Positions 46,380-54,090 of a DNA stretch of 64,000 nucleotides are shown one piece after another (within the stretch, counting starts at the first letter, position 1; each line of letters starts with the position of its first letter). The translations under genes were made by a program, and so were the position numbers. Below the pieces are notes generated by a model. The model did not search any database and was not told where the DNA came from. It was given only the letters and a program-made list of their open reading frames with translations. Location: NCBI RefSeq assembly GCF_000259195.1, contig NZ_JH650757.1, positions 242,472 through 306,471 of the forward strand. Direction: 5' to 3'. The DNA comes from Pseudomonas donghuensis (GTDB lineage Bacteria > Pseudomonadota > Gammaproteobacteria > Pseudomonadales > Pseudomonadaceae).

Positions 46380-46994
46380 ATGAGCAAGATCGCAATCATC
46401 GGTGCTACCGGCCGTGCTGGTAGCCAGTTGCTGGAAGAAGCCCTGCGCCGCGGCCATCGCGTTACCGCCATTGCCCGCGACATCTCGAAACTGCAGGGGC
46501 GCGAAGGGGTGAACGCCGTAGCGCTGGACGTCAGCGACGCCGCCGCCCTGGAACAGGCCGTCGCGGGGCATGACGTGGTGCTCAGCGCCGCGCACTTTTC
46601 CAGCATCAAACCGCAGGCCATCATCGAGCCGGTGAAGCGTGCCGGGGTCAAGCGCCTGTTGGTGGTGGGCGGGGCGGGCAGCCTGCTGCTGCCGTCGGGG
46701 CACAAGGTCATCGACAGCCCGGATTTTCCCGAGGCCTACAAGGCTGAAGCTACCGCCGGTGGTCACTACCTCGACATCCTGCGCCAGGAAAAGGAACTGG
46801 ACTGGACCTTCCTGTCACCTTCGGCCGAATTCGTCGAAGGTGCCCGCAGCGGCGCTTACAAATTGGGCAAGGATCACCTGTTGATCGGTGCCGATGGCAA
46901 GAGCTGGATCAGCTTTGCCGACTACGCCATTGCCATGCTCGATGAAGTGGAGACGCCGGCGCACTCGCGCCAGCGTTTCACGGTCGGTTACTGA
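46380..46994 (+). CDS. NAD(P)-binding oxidoreductase-like protein
   Basis: 204-residue atypical short-chain dehydrogenase/NmrA-like protein with the Rossmann dinucleotide motif GATGRAG near residue 8 and a VVGGAGSLL strand-turn. It lacks a YxxxK catalytic pair of classical SDRs, so it may be a flavin- or NAD(P)H-binding sensor or reductase (similar to YwnB/anthranilate-type NAD(P)H-binding proteins). Probably cotranscribed with the MBL gene and controlled by the divergent LysR. Its end overlaps the convergent LysR gene by 7 nt. Confidence 0.85.
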   Translation: MSKIAIIGATGRAGSQLLEEALRRGHRVTAIARDISKLQGREGVNAVALDVSDAAALEQAVAGHDVVLSAAHFSSIKPQAIIEPVKRAGVKRLLVVGGAGSLLLPSGHKVIDSPDFPEAYKAEATAGGHYLDILRQEKELDWTFLSPSAEFVEGARSGAYKLGKDHLLIGADGKSWISFADYAIAMLDEVETPAHSRQRFTVGY

Positions 46995-47869
46995 GGGGCC
47001 TGGGCCTGCTCGCACAACCACGCGAGCAGCTCCAGCAACGCCGCTGAAGCCGAGCCTTGTGGCCGCACAAGGTAATAGGCCTGGCCGGTGCTGACCTTGA
47101 GCGGGAACGGCGTCACCAGCCGCCCGCACTTGAGGTCATCAGCGATCAGCGACCAGTCGCCGATGGCCACACCGGTACCCTGGGAAGCCATCGACATGGC
47201 CATGTCCAGGGTTTCGAAATGCTGGCCCTTGCCTTGCCGGGGCAGGCTCGCCCCGGCGGCATCGAACCAGGCATGCCAGTCGCGTTGATCGCGAGTCGGG
47301 TGCAGGAGCATGTGCAGGTCCAGATCCGCGACCTGCTGCAAGGGCAGGGCGCCGTTCAGCAGTTGCGGCGCGCACACCGGCGTCAGTTGTTCATCGAACA
47401 GCTTCAGGGTCTGCAGGCCATGGTTGGGCCGGGCGCCATAGACCACCGCCGCGTCGAACACTTCCCGACGAAAATCCACCCCATGCTGCACCGTGGTGGT
47501 CAGCTCCACCGGCACATCCGGGCGCAGCGCCTGCCATTCCATCAGGCGCGGCAGCAGCCAGCGCATCACGCAGGTCGGTGCCTTGAGCTGCAAGGTGGTG
47601 CTACGCGCACCCACCTGCTGCACCCCTTCCTCGATCAAGGTGAACACCTGCTGCACCCGCGGCAGCCAGTCCTGGCCTTCGCGGGTCAGGCTCAGGCCAC
47701 GGGCCTGGCGCAGAAACAGCGGATAACCGAGGTGGTCCTCCAGCCCGGCAATTTGCCGGCTCACCGCGCCTTGGGTGATGTGCAGCAGTTGCGCGGCGCG
47801 GGTGAAGTTGCAGCACTGGGCGGTGACTAGAAAGGTGTGCAGGGCAGGCAGTGGAGGCAGGCGTTTCAT
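46988..47869 (-). CDS. LysR-family regulator (GcvA-like)
   Basis: 293 residues: N-terminal HTH (LPALHTFLVTAQCCNFTRAAQLLHITQGAVSRQIAGLE) of the GcvA-like type and an effector domain. Divergent from the thiamine-diphosphate decarboxylase/aldehyde dehydrogenase pair, which it probably regulates; the 113-nt gap would hold the shared promoter. Effector unknown. Confidence 0.88.
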   Translation of the reverse strand: MKRLPPLPALHTFLVTAQCCNFTRAAQLLHITQGAVSRQIAGLEDHLGYPLFLRQARGLSLTREGQDWLPRVQQVFTLIEEGVQQVGARSTTLQLKAPTCVMRWLLPRLMEWQALRPDVPVELTTTVQHGVDFRREVFDAAVVYGARPNHGLQTLKLFDEQLTPVCAPQLLNGALPLQQVADLDLHMLLHPTRDQRDWHAWFDAAGASLPRQGKGQHFETLDMAMSMASQGTGVAIGDWSLIADDLKCGRLVTPFPLKVSTGQAYYLVRPQGSASAALLELLAWLCEQAQAPQ

Positions 47870-47982
47870 CGGCTTGAGCCATGATTTGAGAACATGGCTA
47901 GTATGAGCTTTTTTGCATTGTGCAGGTAGCTGTCGGGCGGTCCAATACAGCCTGTTTCCCGAACAATGACAGGCAGACGATC

Positions 47983-49620
47983 ATGGCGACTTGCGGCGAA
48001 GTACTGGTCAAACTCCTTGAAGGCTATGGCGTAGACCATGTCTTTGGCATTCCCGGCGTGCATACAGTGGAACTCTATCGCGGGCTGGCAAGCTCGCGCA
48101 TCCGGCACATCACCCCGCGCCATGAGCAAGGCGCCGGCTTCATGGCTGACGGCTATGCGCGTACCCGTGGCAAGCCAGGCGTGTGCTTTATTATCACCGG
48201 CCCGGGCATGACCAACATCACCACCGCCATGGGCCAGGCCTATGCTGATTCGATTCCGATGCTGGTGATCTCCAGCGTGCAGTCGCGCGACCAGTTGGGC
48301 GGCGGGCGCGGCAAACTGCATGAGTTGCCGGCGCAGAGCAACCTGGTGGCCGGTGTAGCTGCGTTTTCCCACACCCTGATGAGCGCCGATGACCTGCCGT
48401 CGGTACTGGCCCGTGCCTTTGCCGTGTTCGACGGCGCGCGTCCGCGCCCGGTGCATATCGAAATTCCGCTGGACGTGCTGATCGAGGACGCCGATCACCT
48501 GCTGGCCTGCGCCCCGGTGCGTATCGCCCGCGCCGGGGCCGCCCCCGCGCCAGTGGCACAAATGGCCGCCATGCTGGCGGCTGCCCGCCGGCCGCTGATC
48601 CTCGCCGGTGGTGGCGCCATCGAGGCCAGCGCCGCGTTGACCCGCCTGGCCGAGTACCTGCAGGCGCCGGTAGCGCTGACTATCAATGCCAAGGGTGTGC
48701 TGCCGGCCTGCCACCCGCTGCAGATCGGCTCGACCCAGTCGCTGGTGGCCACCCGTGCCCTGGTCGCCGAGGCCGATGTGGTGCTGGCGATCGGTACCGA
48801 GCTTGCCGAGACCGACTACGACGTGACCTTCAAGGGCGGCTTCGAGATCCCGGGCGAGCTGCTGCGCATCGATATCGACCCCGACCAGACCGTGCGCAAC
48901 TATCCGCCGAAAGTCGCCCTGGTTGCCGATTCGACCCTCGCCACCCAGGCCTTGCTGGTGGCCCTGGCCGAGCAACCGGCACCAGTGCGCGGCGCCGAGT
49001 GGGGCGCGGCCCGTGCCGCGCGCTTGCGTGGAGTGCTGGAGGCCGATCGCGACCTGCCGATGCGCAGCCAGACGCGCATGCTCACCACCCTTGTCGAAAC
49101 CCTGACGGGTGCCGTGCTGGTCGGTGATTCGACGCAACCGGTGTACACCGGCAACCTGACCCTGGACATGGACCAGCCGCGGCGCTGGTTCAACGCTTCG
49201 ACCGGTTATGGCACCCTGGGGTACGCGCTGCCGGCGGCCATGGGCGCCTGGTTGGGCAGCGCTGAAGCGCCGGCCGATCGCGCGCCGGTGGTGTGCCTGA
49301 TCGGCGACGGCGGTTTGCAATTCACCCTGCCGGAACTGGCCAGTGCCCGCGAGGCGCAGGTGCCGCTGATCGTGCTGCTGTGGAACAACCAGGGCTACGA
49401 AGAGATCAAGCGCTACATGGTCAACCGCGCCATCGAGCCGGTCGGCGTCGACATCTACACCCCTGATTTCATCGGCGTGGCCAAGGCCCTGGGCTGCAGC
49501 GCCGAGTCGGTCGGCGATGTCGCACAACTGCGCGAAGCATTGCGCCAGGCGTGCGATCGCCAAGGCCCGAGCCTGATCGAAATCGACCAGGCCACCTGGA
49601 TGCGGGCGGTGCCCGCATGA
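47983..49620 (+). CDS. Thiamine-diphosphate 2-oxoacid decarboxylase (AruI-like)
   Basis: 545-residue ThDP enzyme of the acetolactate synthase/benzoylformate decarboxylase superfamily. Activating Glu48 is in RHEQGAGFMADGYAR; the ThDP-Mg motif is GDGGLQFTLPEL...LLWNNQGYEE (about 437-470). Coupling to an aldehyde dehydrogenase rather than to ilvH/ilvC suggests a 2-oxoacid decarboxylase forming an aldehyde; AruI (5-guanidino-2-oxopentanoate decarboxylase of the arginine transaminase route) is the nearest family I can name. Start MATCGEV at 47983. The next gene starts within its stop codon (ATGA). Confidence 0.82.
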   Translation: MATCGEVLVKLLEGYGVDHVFGIPGVHTVELYRGLASSRIRHITPRHEQGAGFMADGYARTRGKPGVCFIITGPGMTNITTAMGQAYADSIPMLVISSVQSRDQLGGGRGKLHELPAQSNLVAGVAAFSHTLMSADDLPSVLARAFAVFDGARPRPVHIEIPLDVLIEDADHLLACAPVRIARAGAAPAPVAQMAAMLAAARRPLILAGGGAIEASAALTRLAEYLQAPVALTINAKGVLPACHPLQIGSTQSLVATRALVAEADVVLAIGTELAETDYDVTFKGGFEIPGELLRIDIDPDQTVRNYPPKVALVADSTLATQALLVALAEQPAPVRGAEWGAARAARLRGVLEADRDLPMRSQTRMLTTLVETLTGAVLVGDSTQPVYTGNLTLDMDQPRRWFNASTGYGTLGYALPAAMGAWLGSAEAPADRAPVVCLIGDGGLQFTLPELASAREAQVPLIVLLWNNQGYEEIKRYMVNRAIEPVGVDIYTPDFIGVAKALGCSAESVGDVAQLREALRQACDRQGPSLIEIDQATWMRAVPA

Positions 49621-51050
49621 TCAAGCTGCCTGGTGTCTATATCGAAGGTGTCTGGCAGCATGGCCCCCAGGTGCTGACGGTGATCAACCCGAGCAATGAA
49701 CAGGTGTTGGCCGAGGTAGCCGGTGGCGACGCGGCGGCGGTCGAGCGGGCGACGCTGGTGGCCCGCGCGGCATTTGTTCAATGGTCTACGTCCAGCGGGC
49801 CGACCCGTGCGGCCATCCTGCGGGCCATTGCCGAGGGCGTCGAAGCGCGCCGCGAGCGCCTGGTGCAGTTGCAAGCGAGCAACAATGGCAAGCCGCTGGC
49901 TGAAGCCCACATCGATGTCGATGATGTCGTCGCCACCTTCCGTTATTACGCGGAGCTGGCGGACAACCTCGGGCGCGATCGCTCGGTGGCGCTGCCCAGC
50001 GAGGATTTTGTCGCCCGGGTGCGCCGCGAGCCGTGCGGGGTGGTGGGTCTGATCGTGCCGTGGAACTTCCCCATGGTCACCACCGCCTGGAAGCTCGCGC
50101 CGGCCCTGGCGGCAGGCTGCTGCGTGGTGCTCAAGCCTTCGGAAATCACGCCATTGGCCGAGCTGGAACTGGCGGCGATCATCGCCGAAGCGGGGCTGCC
50201 GGACGGGGTGTTCAACCTGGTCTGTGGTACCGGGCAGGCAGTGGGCGCGCCGTTGGCGGCCGATCCGCGAATTGCCAAGATTTCCTTCACCGGCAGCAAT
50301 GCGGTAGGGGTGCAGGTCATGCAGCGCGCGGCGCAGACGATCAAGGGCGTGAGCCTGGAACTGGGCGGCAAGTCGTCGTTGCTGGTGCTGGACGACGCCG
50401 ACCTTGAGCTTGCGGTGGAGCTGGCCTGCCTGGGCGGTTTCTTCAATGCCGGGCAGATGTGTTCGGCCACCAGCCGGGTACTGGTCGCCCAAGCCCTGTA
50501 CCCGGCATTTATCGATGCGCTGAAGGCCCGGGCCGAAGCGATCCGCGTGGGCGAGCCGTTCAGCGGCGAAAGCGAAATGGGCCCGTTGGTCAATCAGGCT
50601 CAGTACCAGCGGGTACAAGCGCATATTGCGGCGGGCCTGCAAGCGGGTGCGCAGCTGCTCTGTGGTGGCTCACGGCCGGCAGAGCTGCCTTGTGGTTATT
50701 TCGTCAGCCCCACGGTGTTTACCGAGGTGCCGTTGGACAGTGCTCTGTGGCGTGAGGAGATCTTCGGTCCGGTGCTGTGCGTACGTGCGTTTGCCACTGA
50801 AGCCGAGGCGCTGGCACTGGCCAATGACACTGAGTTCGGCCTGGTGGCCAGCGTGCTCAGCCGTGATTTGCAAGCCGCCGAGCGGATTGCCAATGCCTTG
50901 CAGGCGGGGGTGGTGTGGATCAACGCACCGCAGGTGATCTTCCCGCAGACGGCCTGGGGTGGGTACAAACAGAGCAGCCTGGGTCGGGAGCTGGGACCTT
51001 GGGGCTTGAGTGCGTTTCAGGAGATCAAGCACGTGGTCAGGGCGGTGTAG
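49617..51050 (+). CDS. NAD(P)-dependent aldehyde dehydrogenase
   Basis: 477-residue ALDH of the betaine/aminobutyraldehyde type. Asn150 (IVPWNFP), Glu248 (SLELGGKSS) and nucleophile Cys282 (NAGQMCSATSR) are intact. Overlaps the decarboxylase gene by 4 nt, so it likely oxidises the aldehyde made by that enzyme (4-guanidinobutyraldehyde if the AruI assignment is right). Start MIKLPGVY; upstream in-frame codons lie within the decarboxylase gene. Followed by a large palindromic REP pair. Confidence 0.9.
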   Translation: MIKLPGVYIEGVWQHGPQVLTVINPSNEQVLAEVAGGDAAAVERATLVARAAFVQWSTSSGPTRAAILRAIAEGVEARRERLVQLQASNNGKPLAEAHIDVDDVVATFRYYAELADNLGRDRSVALPSEDFVARVRREPCGVVGLIVPWNFPMVTTAWKLAPALAAGCCVVLKPSEITPLAELELAAIIAEAGLPDGVFNLVCGTGQAVGAPLAADPRIAKISFTGSNAVGVQVMQRAAQTIKGVSLELGGKSSLLVLDDADLELAVELACLGGFFNAGQMCSATSRVLVAQALYPAFIDALKARAEAIRVGEPFSGESEMGPLVNQAQYQRVQAHIAAGLQAGAQLLCGGSRPAELPCGYFVSPTVFTEVPLDSALWREEIFGPVLCVRAFATEAEALALANDTEFGLVASVLSRDLQAAERIANALQAGVVWINAPQVIFPQTAWGGYKQSSLGRELGPWGLSAFQEIKHVVRAV

Positions 51051-51055
51051 GCCTC

Positions 51056-51122
51056 ATCGCGGGTCAAGCCCGCTCCCACAGGTTCGATGCTATGCCCTGT
51101 GGGAGCGGGCTTGACCCGCGAT
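51056..51122. repeat. Inverted REP pair
   Basis: A 27-bp perfect inverted repeat: ATCGCGGGTCAAGCCCGCTC then CCACAGG (51056-51082) against its complement (51096-51122), with a 13-nt loop. Each arm is a P. putida-type REP. It separates convergent aldehyde dehydrogenase and AraC genes and can act as bidirectional transcript end. Confidence 0.9.
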
Positions 51123-51128
51123 AGCTAT

Positions 51129-52058
51129 CTAGAGCGCACTGCGCAACCTGGCCAAATCCCGCACCGGCGGCGCCCCATACAAGCGGCTGTACTCCCGGCT
51201 GAACTGCGACGGGCTTTCATAGCCCACCCGATAGCCCGCCACCGCTGCTTCAAGCCCGTCGTTGAGCATCAGCCGCCGCGCTTCCTGCAGGCGCAACTGC
51301 TTCTGGTACTGCAACGGGCTCATTGAGGTCACTGCCTTGAAGCGGTGATGCAGGGTCGAGGTACTGAGGTTGACCTCGCGCGCCAGGTCATCAATGCGCA
51401 GCGGCCGATGAAAGTGCTGGTTGAGCCATTCGATGGCCTGGCACACCCGGTGGGTCTGGCTGTTGGCCATGGCAATTTCGTACAGCCGGTAACCCTGCGG
51501 GCCGCGTAGCAACCGATAGAGAATCTCGCGCTGGATCAGCGGTGCGAGGATCGGGATGTCCTTCGGCGAGTCGAGCAGGCGAATCAGGCGCAGCAGGGCA
51601 TCGAGCAACAGCGGGTCGGTACGCTCCACATACAGCCCACGGCCCGACGGCAAAGCCGGCACACCGAGGGGGCCGGCATCGGCCAGCAGGTTGTTGATCT
51701 GCGCCGGGTCGATGTTCAGGCGTACGCCCAGGCTGGGGTTTTCCGGGCTGGCCTCCAGCAATACGCCACTGATCGGCAGCGCCACCGACACCACCATGTA
51801 ATGCAGCGGGTCGTAGACATAGCGCTCGTCACCCAGGCATACCTCCTTGCTGCCATGGGCCAGGATGCACAACGCAGGCTCCGCCAGGGCGGGCATCGAG
51901 CGCACGCTTTCTTCATAGCGCACCAGAAACAGGTCCTCGACCGCCGACTCGACGCCAGACTGACGGGGGGCGTGGTGCTGGATGAGGTCGGCCAGCTCCT
52001 GGCGCTGTTGCTCCAGGGCGGGGTCGAGGATCAGGCGGTCAGGGTCGATGGCGGGCAT
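51129..52058 (-). CDS. AraC-family regulator (AraC_N type)
   Basis: 309 residues. The N-terminal AraC_N (PF06719-like) sensor domain (PALCILAHGSKEVCLGDERYVYDPLHYMVVSVALPISG) is followed by a C-terminal double HTH (LRIDDLAREVNLSTSTLHHRFKAV; VGYESPSQFSREYSRLYG). It is divergent from the small monooxygenase gene at 52262, its likely target, with a 16-bp perfect inverted repeat between them. Effector unknown. Confidence 0.9.
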   Translation of the reverse strand: MPAIDPDRLILDPALEQQRQELADLIQHHAPRQSGVESAVEDLFLVRYEESVRSMPALAEPALCILAHGSKEVCLGDERYVYDPLHYMVVSVALPISGVLLEASPENPSLGVRLNIDPAQINNLLADAGPLGVPALPSGRGLYVERTDPLLLDALLRLIRLLDSPKDIPILAPLIQREILYRLLRGPQGYRLYEIAMANSQTHRVCQAIEWLNQHFHRPLRIDDLAREVNLSTSTLHHRFKAVTSMSPLQYQKQLRLQEARRLMLNDGLEAAVAGYRVGYESPSQFSREYSRLYGAPPVRDLARLRSAL

Positions 52059-52131
52059 GGGGACGATTCCAGGGAGAACGACTGCAGGATAGGTTTGTGC
52101 AAGCCACGGCGCTAGTCGAAAGCTGCCGCCC

Positions 52132-52170
52132 GCTTGCCTGATCCTGCAGGGCGCGCAGGATCAGGCAAGC
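52132..52170. repeat. 16-bp perfect inverted repeat in divergent promoter
   Basis: GCTTGCCTGATCCTGC (52132-52147) and its exact complement (52155-52170) flank a 7-nt AGGGCGC loop. It lies about midway between the AraC regulator and the monooxygenase gene. No T run follows, so an operator or 5'-UTR hairpin is more likely than a terminator. It is not of the REP type seen elsewhere in the window. Confidence 0.6.
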
Positions 52171-52261
52171 GCTCGACAGGAATCGCCTAACCGCCGCGCG
52201 GGCGTGTGGCCTAACCTGTGCAGCCTGGCAATTTCATCTGGCTGCACATGGAGAAACGCTC

Positions 52262-52570
52262 ATGACCTCGACACATTCGGTCACCCACCTCGCATTTATC
52301 CGGGCCAGCAGCGGTCGTTCAGAAGAACTCGGCGCGCGCCTGCGTGATCTGCTGGAACCGTCGCGCCAGGCTCCCGGCTGCCTGAAATTCAGCCTGCAAC
52401 GCTCCCAGGCCGACGCCGACCTGTGGCTGCTCAGCGGTTTCTGGCGCGATCAGCAATCGATGAGCGGCTACTTCGCGTCACCGACTCTTGAGCTGTTCGG
52501 CGAGCTGGTGCAGGCGCGGGTAGTCGACAGCCTCGACCTGCATACCTTCGGCTCGCCTTGCGCAGGTTAG
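52262..52570 (+). CDS. Antibiotic-biosynthesis-monooxygenase-like (ABM) protein
   Basis: 102 residues with the small ferredoxin-like ABM fold: SVTHLAFIRASSGRSEELGARLRDLLEPSRQAPGCLKF is the typical first half and DLWLLSGFWRDQQSMSGYF the second. Such proteins are cofactor-free monooxygenases or heme/quinone-binding proteins; substrate unknown. ATG at 52262 follows GGAGAAACG. Divergent from the AraC gene, likely regulated by it. The next gene follows after 38 nt. Confidence 0.8.
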   Translation: MTSTHSVTHLAFIRASSGRSEELGARLRDLLEPSRQAPGCLKFSLQRSQADADLWLLSGFWRDQQSMSGYFASPTLELFGELVQARVVDSLDLHTFGSPCAG

Positions 52571-52608
52571 AATGGCGGCTTCTGGCAATTGATGTGGACT
52601 CGAGGCAC

Positions 52609-52839
52609 ATGGCACGTAAAGAATTTTCCCGGTTCGAAGCAGTATCGGCAGCCGTACGCGGCGACGACGGCTACCACGCCGCCATCGCCGTCAAAGGCCT
52701 GGGGGCCTCCGGGGCGCCGCGTTTTCACAAGGTCCTGGTAGAGCAGACCTTCAACACCGCCCTGGCTGCTGATGAAGCGGCCTGCGCCGAACTTGAGCGC
52801 CTGCAGGGCGTCGATGACGACGCCGAGCTGGTCTGGTAA
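52609..52839 (+). CDS. Small hypothetical protein
   Basis: 76-residue basic-to-acidic cytosolic protein (MARKEFSRFEAV...QGVDDDAELVW) with no recognised domain. Start at 52609 follows CGAGG. It ends one base before the convergent flavin reductase gene. Function not assigned. Confidence 0.6.
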   Translation: MARKEFSRFEAVSAAVRGDDGYHAAIAVKGLGASGAPRFHKVLVEQTFNTALAADEAACAELERLQGVDDDAELVW

Positions 52840-52840
52840 C

Positions 52841-53452
52841 TCAGCCGTTGACCTGCGGGCGGGCCATCTTGAACAGGTTGCCCAGTTCGAAGTAATCCGC
52901 CGGGCCGCCGCCACGCAGGATCGGCTGGCCCGCAGCGGTGTCATAGATGCCGTCCTTGAGCAGATGCTCGGCGATATGCACGGCCACCACCTCACCCAGC
53001 ACCAGCCAGCTCGGCACCAGCGCTTGGTCGGCACGCTGCAGCTGGATGATCTGGGTCACCTTGCATTCGAACGACACCGGGCTCTCTTGCACCCGCGGCA
53101 CGGCAATCACTTTTGACGCCACCGGGGTCAGACCGCTCAGGGTGAACTCATCGACCTGCGGCGCAACTGCCGCGCAGCTCTGGTTCATGGCCTCGGCCAG
53201 CGGCAGGGTGGCCAGGTTCCAGGCGAACTCGCCGGTTTGCTCGATGTTGTTCAGGCTGTCTTTGCGCCCGACGCTTGCGAAACCGATGATCGGTGGAATG
53301 TAGTTGAAGGCGTTGAAGAAGCTGTAGGGCGCCAGGTTCAGGCGACCTTCGGCGTCCTGGGAGGAAATCCAGCCAATCGGGCGTGGGCCGACGATGGCAT
53401 TGAACGGATCGTGGGGCAGGCCGTGGCCTTTTGCCGGTTCGTAGTAATACAT
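52841..53452 (-). CDS. Flavin reductase-like FMN-binding protein
   Basis: 203-residue protein of the flavin reductase-like (DIM6/NTAB, FMN-binding split barrel) group. Blocks: FNAIVGPRPIGWISSQDAEG, NLAPYSFFNAFNYIPPIIGFA, GEFAWNLAT and ECKVTQIIQL. It would bind FMN and reduce it or act as a small flavoprotein. Start MYYYEPAK (53452) is preferred because the family begins with this YYEP segment; an upstream extension to 53557 has no support. A UUCG-capped terminator of the next gene lies upstream. Confidence 0.88.
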   Translation of the reverse strand: MYYYEPAKGHGLPHDPFNAIVGPRPIGWISSQDAEGRLNLAPYSFFNAFNYIPPIIGFASVGRKDSLNNIEQTGEFAWNLATLPLAEAMNQSCAAVAPQVDEFTLSGLTPVASKVIAVPRVQESPVSFECKVTQIIQLQRADQALVPSWLVLGEVVAVHIAEHLLKDGIYDTAAGQPILRGGGPADYFELGNLFKMARPQVNG

Positions 53453-53526
53453 CTGCGCTGGCCCGAAGGCCTTCCCTGTGAGTAGGCCGCTAGTGTGCCA
53501 AGGCTTTGCCTTGCTGAAAATGACTA

Positions 53527-53546
53527 AGCCCGGCCGAAGCCGGGCT
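53527..53546 (-). terminator. UUCG-capped terminator
   Basis: AGCCCGGC and GCCGGGCT form an 8-bp stem with a TTCG tetraloop on the minus strand, followed by TTAGTCATTTT. It is 20 nt past the stop of the EDGFDRT-repeat gene. Confidence 0.8.
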
Positions 53547-53565
53547 GACTGCGTCACATCAGCGC

Positions 53566-53775
53566 TTAACTGATGCGGTGGACCTGGGTGCGATCGAAGC
53601 CGTCTTCGGCGAATTTGGCGCCGCCGGTGCGATCGAAGCCGTCTTCTGCATAGGTAGCCGACTGGCTTTTCACGGCGCTGAAGTTGTGGCTGTTGGTACG
53701 GTCGAAGCCGTCTTCGGCGAATGCGTTGGCAGCCAGTACCGAGAAGGCCAGGGTCAGGATCAGTTTGTTTTTCAT
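53566..53775 (-). CDS. Small exported protein with three EDGFDRT repeats
   Basis: 69 residues. Signal peptide 1-20 (MKNKLILTLAFSVLAANAFA), cleaved directly before the first EDGFDRT. The heptapeptide recurs exactly at 21-27, 44-50 and 57-63, each preceded by an aromatic plus Ala (FA, YA, FA). At DNA level repeats 2 and 3 are identical over 21 nt, while repeat 1 differs at two synonymous sites, so the peptide is what is conserved. The spacers are Ser/Asn/Lys-rich. Mature protein is small, acidic in the repeats and periplasmic or secreted. Start follows GGAGC. Similar small Pseudomonas proteins with xDGxDRT motifs exist (uncertain memory), but no function is known to me. Confidence 0.8.
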   Translation of the reverse strand: MKNKLILTLAFSVLAANAFAEDGFDRTNSHNFSAVKSQSATYAEDGFDRTGGAKFAEDGFDRTQVHRIS

Positions 53776-53934
53776 GGTCGTTGCTCCGAGGTGCTGAGGG
53801 GTTGTTTGTTTCTATGGGTGTAATGCTACGCTGATAAAATTGATTAAAAAGCGCAAAAAATAACGTATAAGAATCTAAAAAATAGATGTATGTGGCGACA
53901 GTTCGCCCTCATCACCGGCAAGGCCATGCACGGA
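53776..53934. other. AT-rich upstream region of the EDGFDRT-repeat gene
   Basis: Together with the REP and terminator that follow this makes a 315-nt gap. 53820-53890 is strongly AT-rich with A and T runs on both strands and likely contains the promoter of the small exported gene. No ORF or RNA gene recognised. Confidence 0.45.
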
Positions 53935-53963
53935 CCTGTGGGAGCTGGCCTTGCCAGCGATGC
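53935..53963. repeat. REP-type repeat
   Basis: CCTGTGGGAGCTGGCCTTGC then CAGCGATGCA, the same family as at 1705, 23465 and 32158. Confidence 0.75.
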
Positions 53964-54034
53964 AGGCGATGCGGTCTACGCTATGAGTGAAGATTGAGGG
54001 TGTGGGATTAATTGCGGGTTAAAGCGCCATAAAC

Positions 54035-54074
54035 AAAAAAAGGGGGCAATCCGCTGGCGGATGCCCCCTTTTTT
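54035..54074 (-). terminator. Terminator of the dicarboxylate-type transporter gene
   Basis: AGGGGGC-A-ATCCG (54041-54053) pairs with CGGAT-GCCCCCT (54058-54069), one bulged A, with A and T runs on both flanks. It is 20 nt past the transporter stop. Confidence 0.9.
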
Positions 54075-54090
54075 CTGCCGATGACTGGGA

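Noticed and set aside
51056-51122. 27-bp palindromic repeat considered as CRISPR or attachment site
   Set aside because: It is one inverted REP pair; no spaced array, cas genes or integrase are nearby.
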